From Akkermansiaceae bacterium UBA1518 (lineage in GTDB: Bacteria; Verrucomicrobiota; Verrucomicrobiia; Verrucomicrobiales; Akkermansiaceae): 64,000 nt of DNA. The stretch lies in contig DCQM01000184.1 in NCBI GenBank assembly GCA_002323895.1, positions 4,769 through 68,768 of the forward strand, read 5' to 3'. Each line of letters begins with the position of its first letter. Position 1 is the first letter of the stretch. A program made the translations under genes and the position numbers. Under the pieces are notes generated by a model. That model worked only from the letters and a program-made list of their open reading frames with translations, did not search any database and was not told the origin of the DNA. This document shows positions 10,475 through 20,702 of the stretch, one piece after another.

Positions 10475-11764
10475 TTACTCAGCCATCGCCGCTTCAATTT
10501 CCTCTACCGTCGTTGGGAAATTGGCAAACATATCAACATTATCGGCTTCGCCAATCATAACGTCATTCTCGATTCGGACACCCAAATTCTCTTCAGGAAT
10601 ATAGATTCCGGGCTCGATCGTAAGAACCTGTCCAACTGCGTATGGAGCATTCGCAGGGAATACATCGTGAACGTCCAAACCTAAGTGATGGGAAGTCCCA
10701 TGCATGAAATATTTTTTCACCAATTTCTTGGACTTGTCTTGCTTCTTGGCCTCTTCAGCATCAATCAACCCAAGGCCGATCAACTCTTTTTCCATAATTT
10801 CGATAACCTGTGTCTGATATTCACTTGGAGTAAGACCAGGACGAAGAATATCATTCGCGCCCCACATCACTCGAAGAACGGCCTCATAAACATCTTTTTG
10901 TCGCGGTGAAAATTTTCCATTTACGGGGACCGTCCGCGTCATGTCGGCGTTCCAATTCCCATATTCAGCTCCGACGTCCATGAGAACCATTTCACCGTCC
11001 TCACAGATATCATCGTTATCCAGATAGTGGAGCGCACAGGCATTTTTCCCGGAACCAATGATAGGAGAATAGGAGAATCCCCTCGATTTGCTACGAACAA
11101 ATTCATGAAGATATTCGGCCTCCAGTTCCCACTCCCCGACTCCGGGCTTGAGAAATTTGAGAACCCGGCGGAATCCCGCCTCCGTGATATCGATTGCCTT
11201 CTGAAGAAATTTAATCTCCTCTGGATCTTTGACCATACGAAGCTCCTGCAAAGGCACCGACACCCGCTCATAATTGTGTAATGGGTAAAGCTCCTGGCAC
11301 CTTCGGATGAAGCGACGATTACGAGTCTCTACAATTTGCGAGGCCGCTACATATTCGTTCGTGTGTAGATAAATATTCTCGGCTTGTAACGCTAGGCGAC
11401 GAAAAGCCTGCTCAAACGCATCAGTCCACTGGATATTCTTCATCCCGGAAGCCTCAGTTGCCTGCTCCTTAGTCAGTTTATCCCCTTCCCAGATCGCAAT
11501 TTGTTCGGAAGTCTCTCTAACGAAAAGAATTGCCCGGTCCTCCTCAAGCGCCGCATCAGGACTTAATATCAAAACTGTCTCTTCTTGATCAACACCGGTC
11601 AAATAGAACAAATCGTTGTTTTGGCGGAAAGTCATTGTCCCATCAGCATTGGATGGAAAGATATCATTGGCATGAATAACAACCAAACTATTCGGCTTTA
11701 GATTCTCGAGCAATCGCTCACGATTACGGACAAAGAACTGAGGATCTATAGCTTCGTAGCGCAT
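10475..11764 (-). CDS. pepP: Xaa-Pro aminopeptidase (M24B)
   Basis: Cytoplasmic metallo-aminopeptidase that removes N-terminal residues preceding proline. The 429-residue product has the N-terminal AMP_N domain (FRQNNDLFYLTGVDQEE) and a C-terminal pita-bread catalytic domain with the full M24 metal-ligand set: Asp in MDVGAEYG (about 260), Asp in NADMTRT (about 271), His in HGTSHHLG (about 353), Glu in TIEPGIYI (about 384) and Glu in RIENDVMI (about 397). The ATG at 11764 (MRYEAIDPQFF) is preferred over an upstream in-frame start at 11800. It is a single gene, converging with glnD. Confidence 0.95.
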   Translation of the reverse strand: MRYEAIDPQFFVRNRERLLENLKPNSLVVIHANDIFPSNADGTMTFRQNNDLFYLTGVDQEETVLILSPDAALEEDRAILFVRETSEQIAIWEGDKLTKEQATEASGMKNIQWTDAFEQAFRRLALQAENIYLHTNEYVAASQIVETRNRRFIRRCQELYPLHNYERVSVPLQELRMVKDPEEIKFLQKAIDITEAGFRRVLKFLKPGVGEWELEAEYLHEFVRSKSRGFSYSPIIGSGKNACALHYLDNDDICEDGEMVLMDVGAEYGNWNADMTRTVPVNGKFSPRQKDVYEAVLRVMWGANDILRPGLTPSEYQTQVIEIMEKELIGLGLIDAEEAKKQDKSKKLVKKYFMHGTSHHLGLDVHDVFPANAPYAVGQVLTIEPGIYIPEENLGVRIENDVMIGEADNVDMFANFPTTVEEIEAAMAE

Positions 11765-11956
11765 ATGTATTAATGCACTCGTTTCAAACCAATCTGGCAA
11801 GAGTGGACTACAACTTGCCTAATTCATTTTCTTATTCTTGGTCAGTCAGCCCAAGAATGTAGCTATTTTCATTGAGGGAATCACTTTTAGATCAAGTATC
11901 TTCAATTCCACTTGGCAATTCGGCCTCTCCTTGATCATTCTCTAGTCCTTTCCCTC

Positions 11957-12202
11957 ATGAAAACCTACAATTCTTGGCTCGCAAAAATCCGTAAGAGGGC
12001 AAACGCCAGCGGAGTGCTAAGCCAATGGGCCGAACAACTATCTCGCAAGCAAGGTGGAGATGCAAGGAAATGGAGAGAGCACCTCCGCGAGATTCTCGAA
12101 GAAGAAGAAAGGGCCTCCCTTGATCTAATTCTCGATCTGGATCTCATTACGGCCCCTGCTCGAAAGGAAAATGAAGAAAATAAGCAAACCCCTCTTTGGT
12201 GA
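11957..12202 (+). CDS. Small hypothetical protein, charged and helical
   Basis: An 81-residue open frame from ATG 11957 (MKTYNSWLAKIRKRAN). I do not recognise a family. The product is strongly charged, with a basic N-terminal half and an acidic run (EILEEEERASLDLILDLD), and is probably all alpha-helical and cytoplasmic. The frame can be extended to 11912, but the added residues look non-coding. It stands alone between divergent pepP and the sucCD terminator. A short inverted repeat (about 12187-12210) spans its stop codon, without a T-tract. Coding status is moderately supported by length and by its position in an otherwise empty gap. Confidence 0.5.
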   Translation: MKTYNSWLAKIRKRANASGVLSQWAEQLSRKQGGDARKWREHLREILEEEERASLDLILDLDLITAPARKENEENKQTPLW

Positions 12203-12311
12203 AAGAGGTTTGAACTTAAATCTTTATCCTTTGAAGTTACGAAATCGTCTCAAAAAAACCTTCTCATTTTTCGGGGCGTCTTTGTTGTTCTGTTGCTCAA
12301 TCGGAACGTAA

Positions 12312-12347
12312 AAAAGCGCGATTAGGACTTAGCCCAATCGCGCTTTT
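12312..12347. terminator. Bidirectional rho-independent terminator
   Basis: A perfect 12-bp stem (AAAAGCGCGATT with AATCGCGCTTTT) encloses a 12-nt loop. A/T tracts on both sides make it usable on both strands. It lies just past the sucD stop on the minus strand and downstream of the small plus-strand gene. Confidence 0.85.
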
Positions 12348-12362
12348 GAAAATCAGATCACC

Positions 12363-13268
12363 CTACTTACCCCATGCTTGGAGAAGAGCCGATCCCATCT
12401 CTGAAGGAGTCTCAGCTACGACAATACCAGCGTCAGCCATAGCAGCCTTCTTTGCTTCAGCAGTTCCCTGCCCACCTGAAACGATTGCTCCAGCGTGACC
12501 CATGCGGCGTCCCGGTGGCGCAGTCGCCCCAGCGATGAATCCAGCGACAGGCTTCTTGCAGTTTTCCTTGATCCAAGCAGCCGCCTCTTCTTCGGCTGAA
12601 CCACCAATTTCACCGATCATTATAATCGCCTCAGTCTCGGGGTCTTCGTTGAAAAGCTTAATAATATCGAGGTGGGAAGTTCCATTGATAGGATCCCCTC
12701 CGATTCCGACACAGGTACTTTGGCCATACCCAAGTGAAGTCACCTGCCAAACAGCTTCGTAGGTGAGCGTTCCAGAACGAGAAAGAATACCAACGTTTCC
12801 TTTTTTGTGAATATAACCTGGCGCTATTCCAATACGGCAGCCACCCGTCGAGTCAGGACCAGTTCCTGGAGTCACGACGCCAGGACAGTTGGGTCCAATG
12901 AGGCGAGTTTTAGATCCGCGCATGTATTCCTTTACCCTCATCATATCCATCACAGGAATACCTTCGGTAATCGCAACAATTAGATCAACCCCAGCATCGA
13001 CAGCCTCTAGGATGGCATCAGCTGCAAATGGCGGCGGCACGAAAATCGCCGAGGTAGTTGCTCCAGTTTCTTTCACCGCATCAGAAACAGTATCAAAAAC
13101 CGGCACACTGTGATCGCCATGATCGAAAGTTTTCCCTCCTTTCCCCGGAGTTACTCCAGCAACAAGTGAGGTCCCATATTCGAGACTCAGTCCGGCATGG
13201 CGTCCGCCAAACCCACCAGTGATTCCTTGCACCAAAACTTTGGTGTCTGCATTAACGAGAATAGACAT
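12363..13268 (-). CDS. sucD: Succinate-CoA ligase (ADP-forming) alpha subunit
   Basis: Alpha subunit of succinyl-CoA synthetase, the TCA-cycle enzyme that couples succinyl-CoA cleavage to nucleotide triphosphate formation. At 301 residues it has standard length. The CoA-binding Rossmann domain begins [16 protein letters not shown]. The phosphorylated active-site histidine lies in [17 protein letters not shown] near residue 255, and the [10 protein letters not shown] loop is conserved. It follows sucC by 23 bp as the second gene of the operon and ends just before a strong terminator. Confidence 0.98.
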   Translation of the reverse strand: MSILVNADTKVLVQGITGGFGGRHAGLSLEYGTSLVAGVTPGKGGKTFDHGDHSVPVFDTVSDAVKETGATTSAIFVPPPFAADAILEAVDAGVDLIVAITEGIPVMDMMRVKEYMRGSKTRLIGPNCPGVVTPGTGPDSTGGCRIGIAPGYIHKKGNVGILSRSGTLTYEAVWQVTSLGYGQSTCVGIGGDPINGTSHLDIIKLFNEDPETEAIIMIGEIGGSAEEEAAAWIKENCKKPVAGFIAGATAPPGRRMGHAGAIVSGGQGTAEAKKAAMADAGIVVAETPSEMGSALLQAWGK

Positions 13269-13291
13269 CTTTTTATAATTCAGTTTGGAAT

Positions 13292-14470
13292 TTAGACAGA
13301 AGCGACAGCCTTTTTGGCAGCATCTGCGAGATCGTCTGCGCCAGTGATAGCGAGACCGGAAGCGGAAAGGGTTTCGCGACCAGCAGTCACGTTATTCCCT
13401 TCAAGACGAACGATAAGAGGAAGCTTGAGTCCTGTCTCCTGGACTGCCGCTACCACGCCCTCGGCAATGACGTTGCAGTCCATAATACCGCCGAAAATAT
13501 TAATTAAAATCGCTTCGACCTTCGCGTCAGATTGGATGATGTTGAACGCTCCCACCACTTGCTCTTTTGTCGCACCACCACCGACGTCAAGAAAGTTGGC
13601 AGGATCACCGCCCGCAAACTTAATAGCATCCATAGTTGCCATAGCTAGACCAGCCCCATTCACGAGGCAGGCAATATTTCCATCAAGCCCGATGTAGCTA
13701 AGGTCGAACTCAGAAGCAGCCACTTCGCGAGGGTCCTCTTCTTCAGTATCACGATAAGCGAGAACCTCAGGGTGACGATAAAGCGCATTATCATCGAAAC
13801 CGAATTTTGCATCGAGGGCGAGAACCTGTCCGTCTTTTGTTTCAACAAGCGGGTTGATTTCGACCATGTCGCAATCAAGGCTAAGGAAAAGCTTGTAGAG
13901 ATTTTTTAGAAGCTTGCTGAATTCCTTGGCAGCTCCGCCCTTAAACCCGAGGGCCGCTGTGAGCTTACGAACTTCATAAGGCTGAAGGCCAGCGAGCGGG
14001 TGAACGAGTTGTTTGATGATTTTTTCAGGCCGATTTTCAGCAACCTCCTCGATATCCATACCGCCCTCAGTCGAGGCGACAATTACGGGACGGCTCGTGT
14101 CACGGTCCATGAGTAGCGAAAGATAATATTCATGCTCGATCTCGACTGCGTCGGCAACCATGACCTTACGGACAAGTCGCCCTTCGTCACCAGTCTGCTT
14201 GGTCACTAGAGTTTCTCCTATCATCTTGCCCGCAATTTCGCCGATCTCGACGGGATTTTTGGTGAGATGAACTCCTCCTTCGAATCCATTTTTGAAGGTG
14301 CCTTTTCCCCGGCCCCCTGCGTGGACCTGAGCCTTGACCACCAAAAGGTCCGAACCAATTTCTTTTGCGATGGCTTCCGCCTCTTCAGCTGTTCCTGCCA
14401 TCTTTCCCCGGGGACTGGGGACTTCAAAGCGATCAAACAGCTCCTTTGCCTGATATTCGTGGATATTCAT
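13292..14470 (-). CDS. sucC: Succinate-CoA ligase (ADP-forming) beta subunit
   Basis: Beta subunit of succinyl-CoA synthetase, carrying the ATP-grasp nucleotide-binding domain. The 392 residues begin with the family-typical [15 protein letters not shown]. The VHAGGRGKG loop (about 47-56) contacts nucleotide, and the C-terminal [13 protein letters not shown] segment belongs to the ligase domain that meets the alpha subunit. It is the first gene of the leftward sucC-sucD operon. No Shine-Dalgarno is apparent before the ATG. Confidence 0.98.
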   Translation of the reverse strand: MNIHEYQAKELFDRFEVPSPRGKMAGTAEEAEAIAKEIGSDLLVVKAQVHAGGRGKGTFKNGFEGGVHLTKNPVEIGEIAGKMIGETLVTKQTGDEGRLVRKVMVADAVEIEHEYYLSLLMDRDTSRPVIVASTEGGMDIEEVAENRPEKIIKQLVHPLAGLQPYEVRKLTAALGFKGGAAKEFSKLLKNLYKLFLSLDCDMVEINPLVETKDGQVLALDAKFGFDDNALYRHPEVLAYRDTEEEDPREVAASEFDLSYIGLDGNIACLVNGAGLAMATMDAIKFAGGDPANFLDVGGGATKEQVVGAFNIIQSDAKVEAILINIFGGIMDCNVIAEGVVAAVQETGLKLPLIVRLEGNNVTAGRETLSASGLAITGADDLADAAKKAVASV

Positions 14471-14794
14471 GCCGGAAAAGAATGGACGCTAGCCATGGAA
14501 ACACCCCGTGCAATGCTTAATCGTAGGAATTAGTAATCTTAAGACTCTTGCTGATACCAAACGACAGCCTCAAACCTCCATCTTGGAGTATGTTAAAGCT
14601 CTTGATTATTTATTCGGATAGCCTTGGCTCCCTCTAAAATAGAGGGAAATTCCCAAAGCCCCCTGGATTCCTAATCAACCTTTTTAAAATAACAGCCCCG
14701 GAAATCTTGCTGTTTTCCCGAAAAGCCCCCCTTGCTTCTCACGCGCGAACGGTATATTTGACCCTTCCCGACAATAAGAAGCGGGTAAAATTTC
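14471..14794. other. 324-bp divergent promoter region between sucC and secA
   Basis: This non-coding gap must hold promoters for sucCD (leftward) and secA (rightward). A perfect small hairpin at 14630-14646 (CCCTCTA, loop AAA, TAGAGGG) has no T-tract, so it looks more like an operator or structural element than a terminator. I could not assign convincing -35/-10 boxes, and no RNA gene is seen. Confidence 0.45.
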
Positions 14795-17700
14795 ATGATC
14801 AAGTGGACTCTCCAGAAAATCGTCGGTTCTAAAAACCAGCGGGAACTCAAGCGCATGCAGCCCTTGGTGGCACAAATCAATGAACTTGAGGAGGCCTATC
14901 AAACGGAAACCGAGGAGCAATTGCTCGCCCGCGTTAAAGATTGGCAAAAGCATCTCCATCGCTACCTCCCGCTAAAGTTACCCACCAAAAGGCAGCTAGA
15001 AACCATGGACGCCGAGTCTATCTCCGTGGCAGCAGCAAGTGTTCAAGAGAGATTCGATGCCCTTCGCGACGAATTCCCCAATCTTCCAACCAGAATCAGG
15101 ACTCGCGAAGAAATCGATGAAGCTAAGACCGCTTTCACCGAGATCGATGAACAATTCCCAACTCTTCGTGATAACTACCTCGATAAGATTCTTCCTGAAG
15201 CATACGCCACTGTAAAGAACGGTGCTCGTCGTCTCTGCGGAACTGAGATCGAAGTGGTCGATAATATGCTCCCGTGGGACATGGTTCATTTTGATGTCCA
15301 ACTCGTGGGAGGAATCTCGCTTCATCAAGGAAAAATTGCGGAAATGCAAACGGGTGAGGGTAAGACCTTGGTTGGAACCCTTCCCGTTTTCCTAAACGCC
15401 CTTACCGGACTTGGAGTCCACCTCGTGACCGTCAACGATTACCTTGCTCGTCGTGACTCTGAATGGATGGGTGCTCTCTTCAAATACCTCGGTCTAACCG
15501 TTGGGTGTATTCAGAATCAACAGTTTCCCGGCATACGCCGTGAACAATATTATTGCGACATCACTTATGGAACGAATGCTGAATTTGGATTCGATTATCT
15601 TCGCGACAACGGCATGGCTGGCTCGACCGATGATCAAGTTCAGCGCGATCACTACTTCGCGATTGTTGATGAGGTCGACTCAATTCTCATTGATGAGGCC
15701 AGGACTCCTCTCATCATCTCCGGCCCCGCTGTAATTTCCAACACCGAGGAATACAAACGCTACCGCAGCGTGATCGAGCAGTTGGTCAAAAAACAAAACC
15801 ACCTTTGCAACGAGCTTGCCACCGAGGCCAACGATGCACTCGCACGAAGCAACGATGAGGTCGCTGGACGCGCACTCTTCAAGCTGAAACTCGGTCAACC
15901 CCGCAACCGCCAGTTCATGCGCTGCATGGAGGATCCAGACACACGCCGCCTCATTGAAAAGACTGAACTTTCATTCTATCAAGACGCCCAAAAGAAGGAA
16001 CTATTCGCGATCAAAGAGGAGCTTTACTTTACTATTGATGAGAAAGGACATGACGCTGACCTCATGGAGATGGGTCGTGAGTTCCTCTCACCTGAAGATC
16101 CCGAGGCTTTCGTGATACCTGACCTTGCCTCTGACTTCGCAAATGTCGATGCCAACCCCGATCTGGACGATGAACAACGCCTTGCCGAAAAGGACAGAAT
16201 CCAGACCAAAATGGATGCTCAGGGCACACGGGTTCACGCCATTTCTCAACTCCTAAAAGCTTATTGTCTATACGAGAAAGACAACGAGTATGTTGTCAAG
16301 GACGGCAAGGTAGTTATTGTCGACGAAAATACCGGACGCGAAATGACCGGACGCCGTTGGTCTGATGGGCTTCACCAGGCGGTCGAAGCAAAAGAAAATG
16401 TGGAAATCGAGCGCGAAACCCAGACTTACGCTACGATTACGATTCAGAATTATTTTCGACTTTACGAAAAACTCGGCGGCATGACCGGGACCGCTGAAAC
16501 TGAGGCTGCTGAATTTCAGGATATCTACGGACTCGACGTGCTCCCTATCCCCAATCACAAGCCGAACCAGCGGAAGGACCACAACGACCAAGTTTTCAAG
16601 ACCCGTCGCGAAAAATTTAACGCCGTTGTTGCAAAAATCCAACAATGCCATGAGGCGGGGCAACCCGTCCTTGTTGGAACCGCTTCGGTGGAGGCATCCG
16701 AAACACTCTCGCGAATGCTTCAGCGCTCAAAGATTACACACAAAGTTCTCAACGCTAAGTATCACCTTCAGGAAGCCGAAATTGTGAAGGCTGCCGGTCA
16801 ACTTGGTTCCGTCACCGTCTCAACCAACATGGCTGGGCGAGGAACCGATATTAAACTTGGCCAAGACGTAAAAGAAGCTGGAGGACTCTTCGTCATAGGC
16901 ACCGAGCGCCACCAATCCCGCAGGACTGACCGACAGCTTCGTGGACGTTGTTCGCGTCAGGGCGACCCAGGATCTTCACAATTCTTCATCTCTTTCGAAG
17001 ATGACTTAATGCGCAATTTCGCTGCTGCCGATCGCATGACCAACATGATGGAGCGATTCGGCATGGAAGATGGAGAAGCCCTCGAACACAAATGGCTCAA
17101 CCGATCAGTTGAAACAGCCCAGAAGCGAGTCGAGCAAATGTATTATCGCAGACGGAAATACGTTCTCGACTTTGATGACGTAATGAATCGTCAGCGCGAA
17201 GTAGTCTATGGCTATCGTAACGAAGTTCTCAAATCAGAGGATCCGCGGGAACTGATTATGGAACTTCTTGATCGTATTATCCCCGCCCAAGTTAGTTACT
17301 ACATGGAAGAGCGTGATGAAGGTCAACCCGACTTCATAGAACTCCTAAACTGGGTGAATAAAACATTTCCTCTTCACCTCTCCATCGACGAGGCAAAGTT
17401 TGAAACCCGCGATGTCGAAGCGAACTCAAAATTTCTTCTCGAACGAGTTCACACCGCCTACGGACGCAAGATCGAGATGGAAGATTCTGAGCACCTCGAT
17501 TCTCTCGAACGCCATATCATGCTCAATGCTATTGATCAAAAATGGCAGGAACATCTTTACGCGATGGACTCACTTCGGGAAGGCGTTCAACTTCGAGCGC
17601 AAGGTCAAAAAGATCCTCTCGTGGAATATAAAATGGAGGCTTATAAGCTCTTCACCGCGCTCATGGATACGATTGATGAGGGGGCCGTTCATAATCTCTT

Positions 17701-17956
17701 TCGCTTCACCACGATCCGTGAAATTGACCCAGTTCTCGCCGATGCACCCCAACACACTTCAGGCGGAAATGAAAATAATATGGCGGTCTCCGGTTCGTCT
17801 AGTGTTGTTCCCGAAACCGGAAGCGGTTCCGATGAAAGCGGCTTGAAACTCAATCTTCCGAAGCGCCGCCCCATCGCCAAGGTCGGACGTAACGAACCTT
17901 GCAGCTGCGGATCAGGTAAGAAATACAAGCATTGCTGCGGTCGTATCACCGAGTAG
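14795..17956 (+). CDS. secA: Preprotein translocase ATPase SecA
   Basis: Motor ATPase that drives unfolded preproteins through SecYEG. Motor signatures are MQTGEGKT (Walker A, about 183-190), VDEVDS followed by IDEARTPLIISGP (about 291-308) and MAGRGTDIKLG (about 676-686). The C-terminus ends in the zinc-binding SEC-C motif, CSCGSGKKYKHCCG (about 1036-1049). At 1053 residues it is about 150 longer than E. coli SecA. The surplus is mainly an insertion around residues 325-470 in the preprotein cross-linking region, as in many Bacteroidetes and PVC-group SecAs. The gene starts with ATG and is followed by a terminator. Confidence 0.97.
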   Translation: MIKWTLQKIVGSKNQRELKRMQPLVAQINELEEAYQTETEEQLLARVKDWQKHLHRYLPLKLPTKRQLETMDAESISVAAASVQERFDALRDEFPNLPTRIRTREEIDEAKTAFTEIDEQFPTLRDNYLDKILPEAYATVKNGARRLCGTEIEVVDNMLPWDMVHFDVQLVGGISLHQGKIAEMQTGEGKTLVGTLPVFLNALTGLGVHLVTVNDYLARRDSEWMGALFKYLGLTVGCIQNQQFPGIRREQYYCDITYGTNAEFGFDYLRDNGMAGSTDDQVQRDHYFAIVDEVDSILIDEARTPLIISGPAVISNTEEYKRYRSVIEQLVKKQNHLCNELATEANDALARSNDEVAGRALFKLKLGQPRNRQFMRCMEDPDTRRLIEKTELSFYQDAQKKELFAIKEELYFTIDEKGHDADLMEMGREFLSPEDPEAFVIPDLASDFANVDANPDLDDEQRLAEKDRIQTKMDAQGTRVHAISQLLKAYCLYEKDNEYVVKDGKVVIVDENTGREMTGRRWSDGLHQAVEAKENVEIERETQTYATITIQNYFRLYEKLGGMTGTAETEAAEFQDIYGLDVLPIPNHKPNQRKDHNDQVFKTRREKFNAVVAKIQQCHEAGQPVLVGTASVEASETLSRMLQRSKITHKVLNAKYHLQEAEIVKAAGQLGSVTVSTNMAGRGTDIKLGQDVKEAGGLFVIGTERHQSRRTDRQLRGRCSRQGDPGSSQFFISFEDDLMRNFAAADRMTNMMERFGMEDGEALEHKWLNRSVETAQKRVEQMYYRRRKYVLDFDDVMNRQREVVYGYRNEVLKSEDPRELIMELLDRIIPAQVSYYMEERDEGQPDFIELLNWVNKTFPLHLSIDEAKFETRDVEANSKFLLERVHTAYGRKIEMEDSEHLDSLERHIMLNAIDQKWQEHLYAMDSLREGVQLRAQGQKDPLVEYKMEAYKLFTALMDTIDEGAVHNLFRFTTIREIDPVLADAPQHTSGGNENNMAVSGSSSVVPETGSGSDESGLKLNLPKRRPIAKVGRNEPCSCGSGKKYKHCCGRITE

Positions 17957-17985
17957 TCAGCACGAATTAAAAACTTTCATTTAAG

Positions 17986-18020
17986 AGGCGCTTCCGCAGA
18001 AATGTTGGAGCGCCTTTTTT
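17986..18020 (+). terminator. Rho-independent terminator after secA
   Basis: A GC-rich stem (AGGCGCT pairing with AGCGCCT, extended by two C-G pairs across a one-base bulge) is followed by six T residues at 18015-18020. It ends 10 nt before the bioF-like start codon, so transcription of that gene probably depends on read-through or on a promoter close to the hairpin. Confidence 0.85.
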
Positions 18021-18030
18021 AAAGAGCAAG

Positions 18031-19140
18031 ATGAGAAAACCCGAAGATGAACTGACAGACCTTGAACAGAGGGGCCTTATTCGCGGGCTGCGCCCAATAA
18101 GAAATCCAGATCTCCCAACCGTCGAACTACAAGGCCGAAAACTTATCAACTTTTCATCGAATGATTATCTCGGGCTTTCCCAACACCCGACTCTTATTGA
18201 AGCCGCCACAAAAGCCTTGCAAGATTATGGCACAGGCAGCACAGCATCTCGACTCATTTGTGGATCTCTTGATATCTTCCACCAACTTGAAGAGAAAATA
18301 GCGACTCTCAAAAAGACTGAAGCGGCGCTCACTTTCGCGAATGGCTTTTCCACCGCGATGGGAATAATCCCGTCAATCATAGGTAAGAGCGACACAGTCA
18401 TTCTAGATAAACTTGCCCATGCCTGTCTCATCGACGCAGCTAAACTCTCCGGGGCGACCCTTCGTATCTTCCCGCACAACGATCTCAATAAGCTCGAAAA
18501 ACTCCTCACTTCTAGTAGAGGCCGCACTTTAATTGTGACCGAATCCGTCTTCTCTATGGATGGCGACCTTTGCCCTCTTTCTGAAATCGTAAAACTTAAA
18601 GAAAAGCACGGTGCCCTCCTCTTTTTGGACGAAGCCCATGCCATCGGAGTGCTCGGCCAAACCGGGCAAGGGCTTGCTGAGAAGTTGAGCCTTCAGGATC
18701 AAGTTGATTTCCAGATGGGCACGCTAGGGAAATCTCTAGGCTCGGCCGGTGGCTATCTCGCAGCATCAAGGCCATGGATTGATCTTTTCATCAATAAAGC
18801 CCGTTCCTTAGTTTATTCGACAGCACCGCCACCCTCGCAAGCCGCTGCAAGCCTTGCAGCTCTCAATCTTTTGAATTCGCCGGAAGGAGTTGCGAGACGT
18901 GATCGCCTTAAGACTTACTCAGACTCTTTTGACTCCCCTACCCCAATCATTCCCAAGATTATTGGCGAAAACAGATCCGCGCTTGCGGCCTCGGATTCTC
19001 TCCTTAAAAGCGGTTTTTTAGTTCCAGCGATTCGATACCCCACCATCCCAAGAGGAACGGCACGACTTCGAATCACCCTGAGCGCTACCCATAGCCCCGA
19101 AAATCTCAGCGATCTTAAAGAGGCCTTGGCCTTGCTGTAA
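18031..19140 (+). CDS. bioF: 8-amino-7-oxononanoate synthase (BioF-like alpha-oxoamine synthase)
   Basis: PLP-dependent alpha-oxoamine synthase. BioF condenses pimeloyl-ACP/CoA with L-alanine in biotin synthesis. The 369 residues include the family landmarks NFSSNDYLGLS, GTGSTASRLICG, LDEAHAIGVLG and the PLP lysine in GTLGKSLGSAGG (about 234). The length suits BioF. The related enzymes KBL, ALAS and SPT share the fold, so the exact acyl donor is inferred. No other bio gene is adjacent. The next gene is fabG, 20 nt downstream, whose reaction is used in fatty-acid-like pimelate synthesis. Confidence 0.85.
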   Translation: MRKPEDELTDLEQRGLIRGLRPIRNPDLPTVELQGRKLINFSSNDYLGLSQHPTLIEAATKALQDYGTGSTASRLICGSLDIFHQLEEKIATLKKTEAALTFANGFSTAMGIIPSIIGKSDTVILDKLAHACLIDAAKLSGATLRIFPHNDLNKLEKLLTSSRGRTLIVTESVFSMDGDLCPLSEIVKLKEKHGALLFLDEAHAIGVLGQTGQGLAEKLSLQDQVDFQMGTLGKSLGSAGGYLAASRPWIDLFINKARSLVYSTAPPPSQAAASLAALNLLNSPEGVARRDRLKTYSDSFDSPTPIIPKIIGENRSALAASDSLLKSGFLVPAIRYPTIPRGTARLRITLSATHSPENLSDLKEALALL

Positions 19141-19160
19141 AAACACTACAAACTCATCAC

Positions 19161-19907
19161 ATGTCCAAATTTTCAGGAAAACGAGTTGTGATCACCGGAG
19201 CAGGCCGCGGTATCGGCCTTGCCATTGCTCACGCTTTCGCCCGTGAAGGAGCAAAGCTCGCCATAATTTCCCGCAACCCCACGAGCTGTGGAGCCGCCGC
19301 CAAGGAAATTAACGCAGTTCATCCCGACTCAACCCGCTTCTACGCATTAGATGTCGCCGATTTTGACTCCGTGCAAGAGACCGGGAAAACTATTGTCGAG
19401 GACCTTGGGGGAATCGATATTCTCATCAATAATGCTGGCGTAACGAGAGACGGATTAATTATGCGAATGAAATCGGAGGATTGGGACGCCGTTCTTGATA
19501 CCAACCTCAAGGGAGCCTTCAACCTTGTTAAAGCTCTGCAACGTCCACTTATGAAAGGCACCGACCCCCGGATTATTAACATCAGCTCTGTGATCGGGCT
19601 GATTGGAAACGCCGGCCAAGCCAACTACGCAGCTTCAAAAGCGGGCCTGATTGGTTTCACTAAATCAGTGGCTCGCGAACTTGCTGGGCGTAAAGTCACA
19701 TGTAACGCCATTGCTCCGGGCTTTATTACCACCGATATGACCGACGAACTTTCTGATGACCTCAAACAAGGGATTATCGCAAAAGTCCCCCTCGCTGATT
19801 TCGGCCAAGTTGACGACATTGCCAATGCCTCGCTTTTCCTTGCCGGACCAGAAGCCCGCTACATCACTGGTCAAGTGCTCGCCGTCGATGGTGGCATGAC
19901 CATGTAA
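19161..19907 (+). CDS. fabG: 3-oxoacyl-[acyl-carrier-protein] reductase
   Basis: NADPH-dependent short-chain reductase of fatty acid elongation. The 248 residues contain the cofactor loop TGAGRGIG (12-19), NNAG, the catalytic Ser in NISSVIG, the YAASK catalytic Tyr/Lys (about 156/160), and APGFITTDMTDEL, which is characteristic of FabG among short-chain dehydrogenases. It lies 20 nt after the bioF-like gene and 4 nt before sixA, suggesting one transcription unit. No acpP, fabD or fabF is adjacent, so a dedicated role outside bulk fatty acid synthesis remains possible. Confidence 0.93.
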   Translation: MSKFSGKRVVITGAGRGIGLAIAHAFAREGAKLAIISRNPTSCGAAAKEINAVHPDSTRFYALDVADFDSVQETGKTIVEDLGGIDILINNAGVTRDGLIMRMKSEDWDAVLDTNLKGAFNLVKALQRPLMKGTDPRIINISSVIGLIGNAGQANYAASKAGLIGFTKSVARELAGRKVTCNAIAPGFITTDMTDELSDDLKQGIIAKVPLADFGQVDDIANASLFLAGPEARYITGQVLAVDGGMTM

Positions 19908-19911
19908 ATTA

Positions 19912-20373
19912 ATGACACTTCTCCTGATTCGTCATGCCACCGCTGCTGCTCATGGGCTAGTTGGTGGTGACTTCGTCCGAAATCTTGTCGAAAAAGGTCA
20001 CGAACAATCTCAGCGCGTTGGAAGGTTTATTAAGAAGCATGAACTTACACCTGATATCGTTCTTTCGAGCCCCGTCTTGCGAGCAAAAGAAACGGCTAAA
20101 ATCTTAGCCGCCGAAGGTTGTCCAAAACCTATAATCGAACCATGGCTCGCTTGCGGGATGAGACCAAAAACAGCCCTTGAGGAACTCAAGGCCTATCAGC
20201 AATTTAATCGAGTCGCTATGGTTGGCCATGAACCCGATTTTTCAGCTCTGGTCGAGCATATCCTCGGTGCAGAAACTTACTCAATCCGCGTCAAAAAAGC
20301 TTCAATCATTTCACTGGAACTGGGGCGCCATCCTTTACTTAATTTTAGCATTCCCTGTAAATTACTGAAATAA
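19912..20373 (+). CDS. sixA: Phosphohistidine phosphatase SixA-like
   Basis: Histidine phosphatase superfamily protein of 153 residues. The catalytic RH (R7-H8, in LLLIRHAT) is at the extreme N-terminus, as in SixA, and the second histidine is in MVGHEPDFSAL. LSSPVLRAKETA is a family motif. SixA removes phosphate from phosphohistidine in HPt domains or PTS components, but this protein's partner is unknown. It starts 4 nt after fabG, so translation is probably coupled. Confidence 0.85.
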   Translation: MTLLLIRHATAAAHGLVGGDFVRNLVEKGHEQSQRVGRFIKKHELTPDIVLSSPVLRAKETAKILAAEGCPKPIIEPWLACGMRPKTALEELKAYQQFNRVAMVGHEPDFSALVEHILGAETYSIRVKKASIISLELGRHPLLNFSIPCKLLK

Positions 20374-20702
20374 GTCACTTCACGAGAGACGAGACATTGA
20401 GAATTTCTTACCACGAAAAGTTTAATGGAGTCGGCACCATCACACCCATAACGACTCAAAAATTATAAGGGAAATAGAGATAAGAAATCTCTACGGGGAC
20501 AGTGATCCTGGAAATGTTGTTCAACCACCTTCTATGAATCGCCTATTCTTCAAAAACTGACTATTCCTCAAATTTTCCCTAATTTTTTTTGAGGTGATCC
20601 GTTCAAACTTACGAAAATCAGGGGATCTCTTCGCTGGCCAAACCACGTTTTGATCGGTATTTTCCTCCCACCTTAGGTTTAGATCTCTCGTCCAATCCCA
20701 TT
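20374..20702. other. 329-bp intergenic region before the toroid gene pair
   Basis: No gene is apparent. A 7-bp perfect hairpin lies at 20475-20493 (TAGAGAT, loop AAGAA, ATCTCTA) with no T-tract after it. The last 130 bases are AT-rich with an eight-T run near 20584, and probably contain the promoter of the following gene. Confidence 0.45.

Noticed and set aside
12187..12210. Inverted repeat over the stop of the small gene as a terminator
   Set aside because: The stem is bulged and is followed by TTTGAAC rather than a T-tract. The stronger terminator is at 12312.
15770..16205. Extra roughly 145-residue segment in SecA as a novelty
   Set aside because: Comparable insertions are known in SecA of Bacteroidetes and PVC-group bacteria, so it is a lineage feature.
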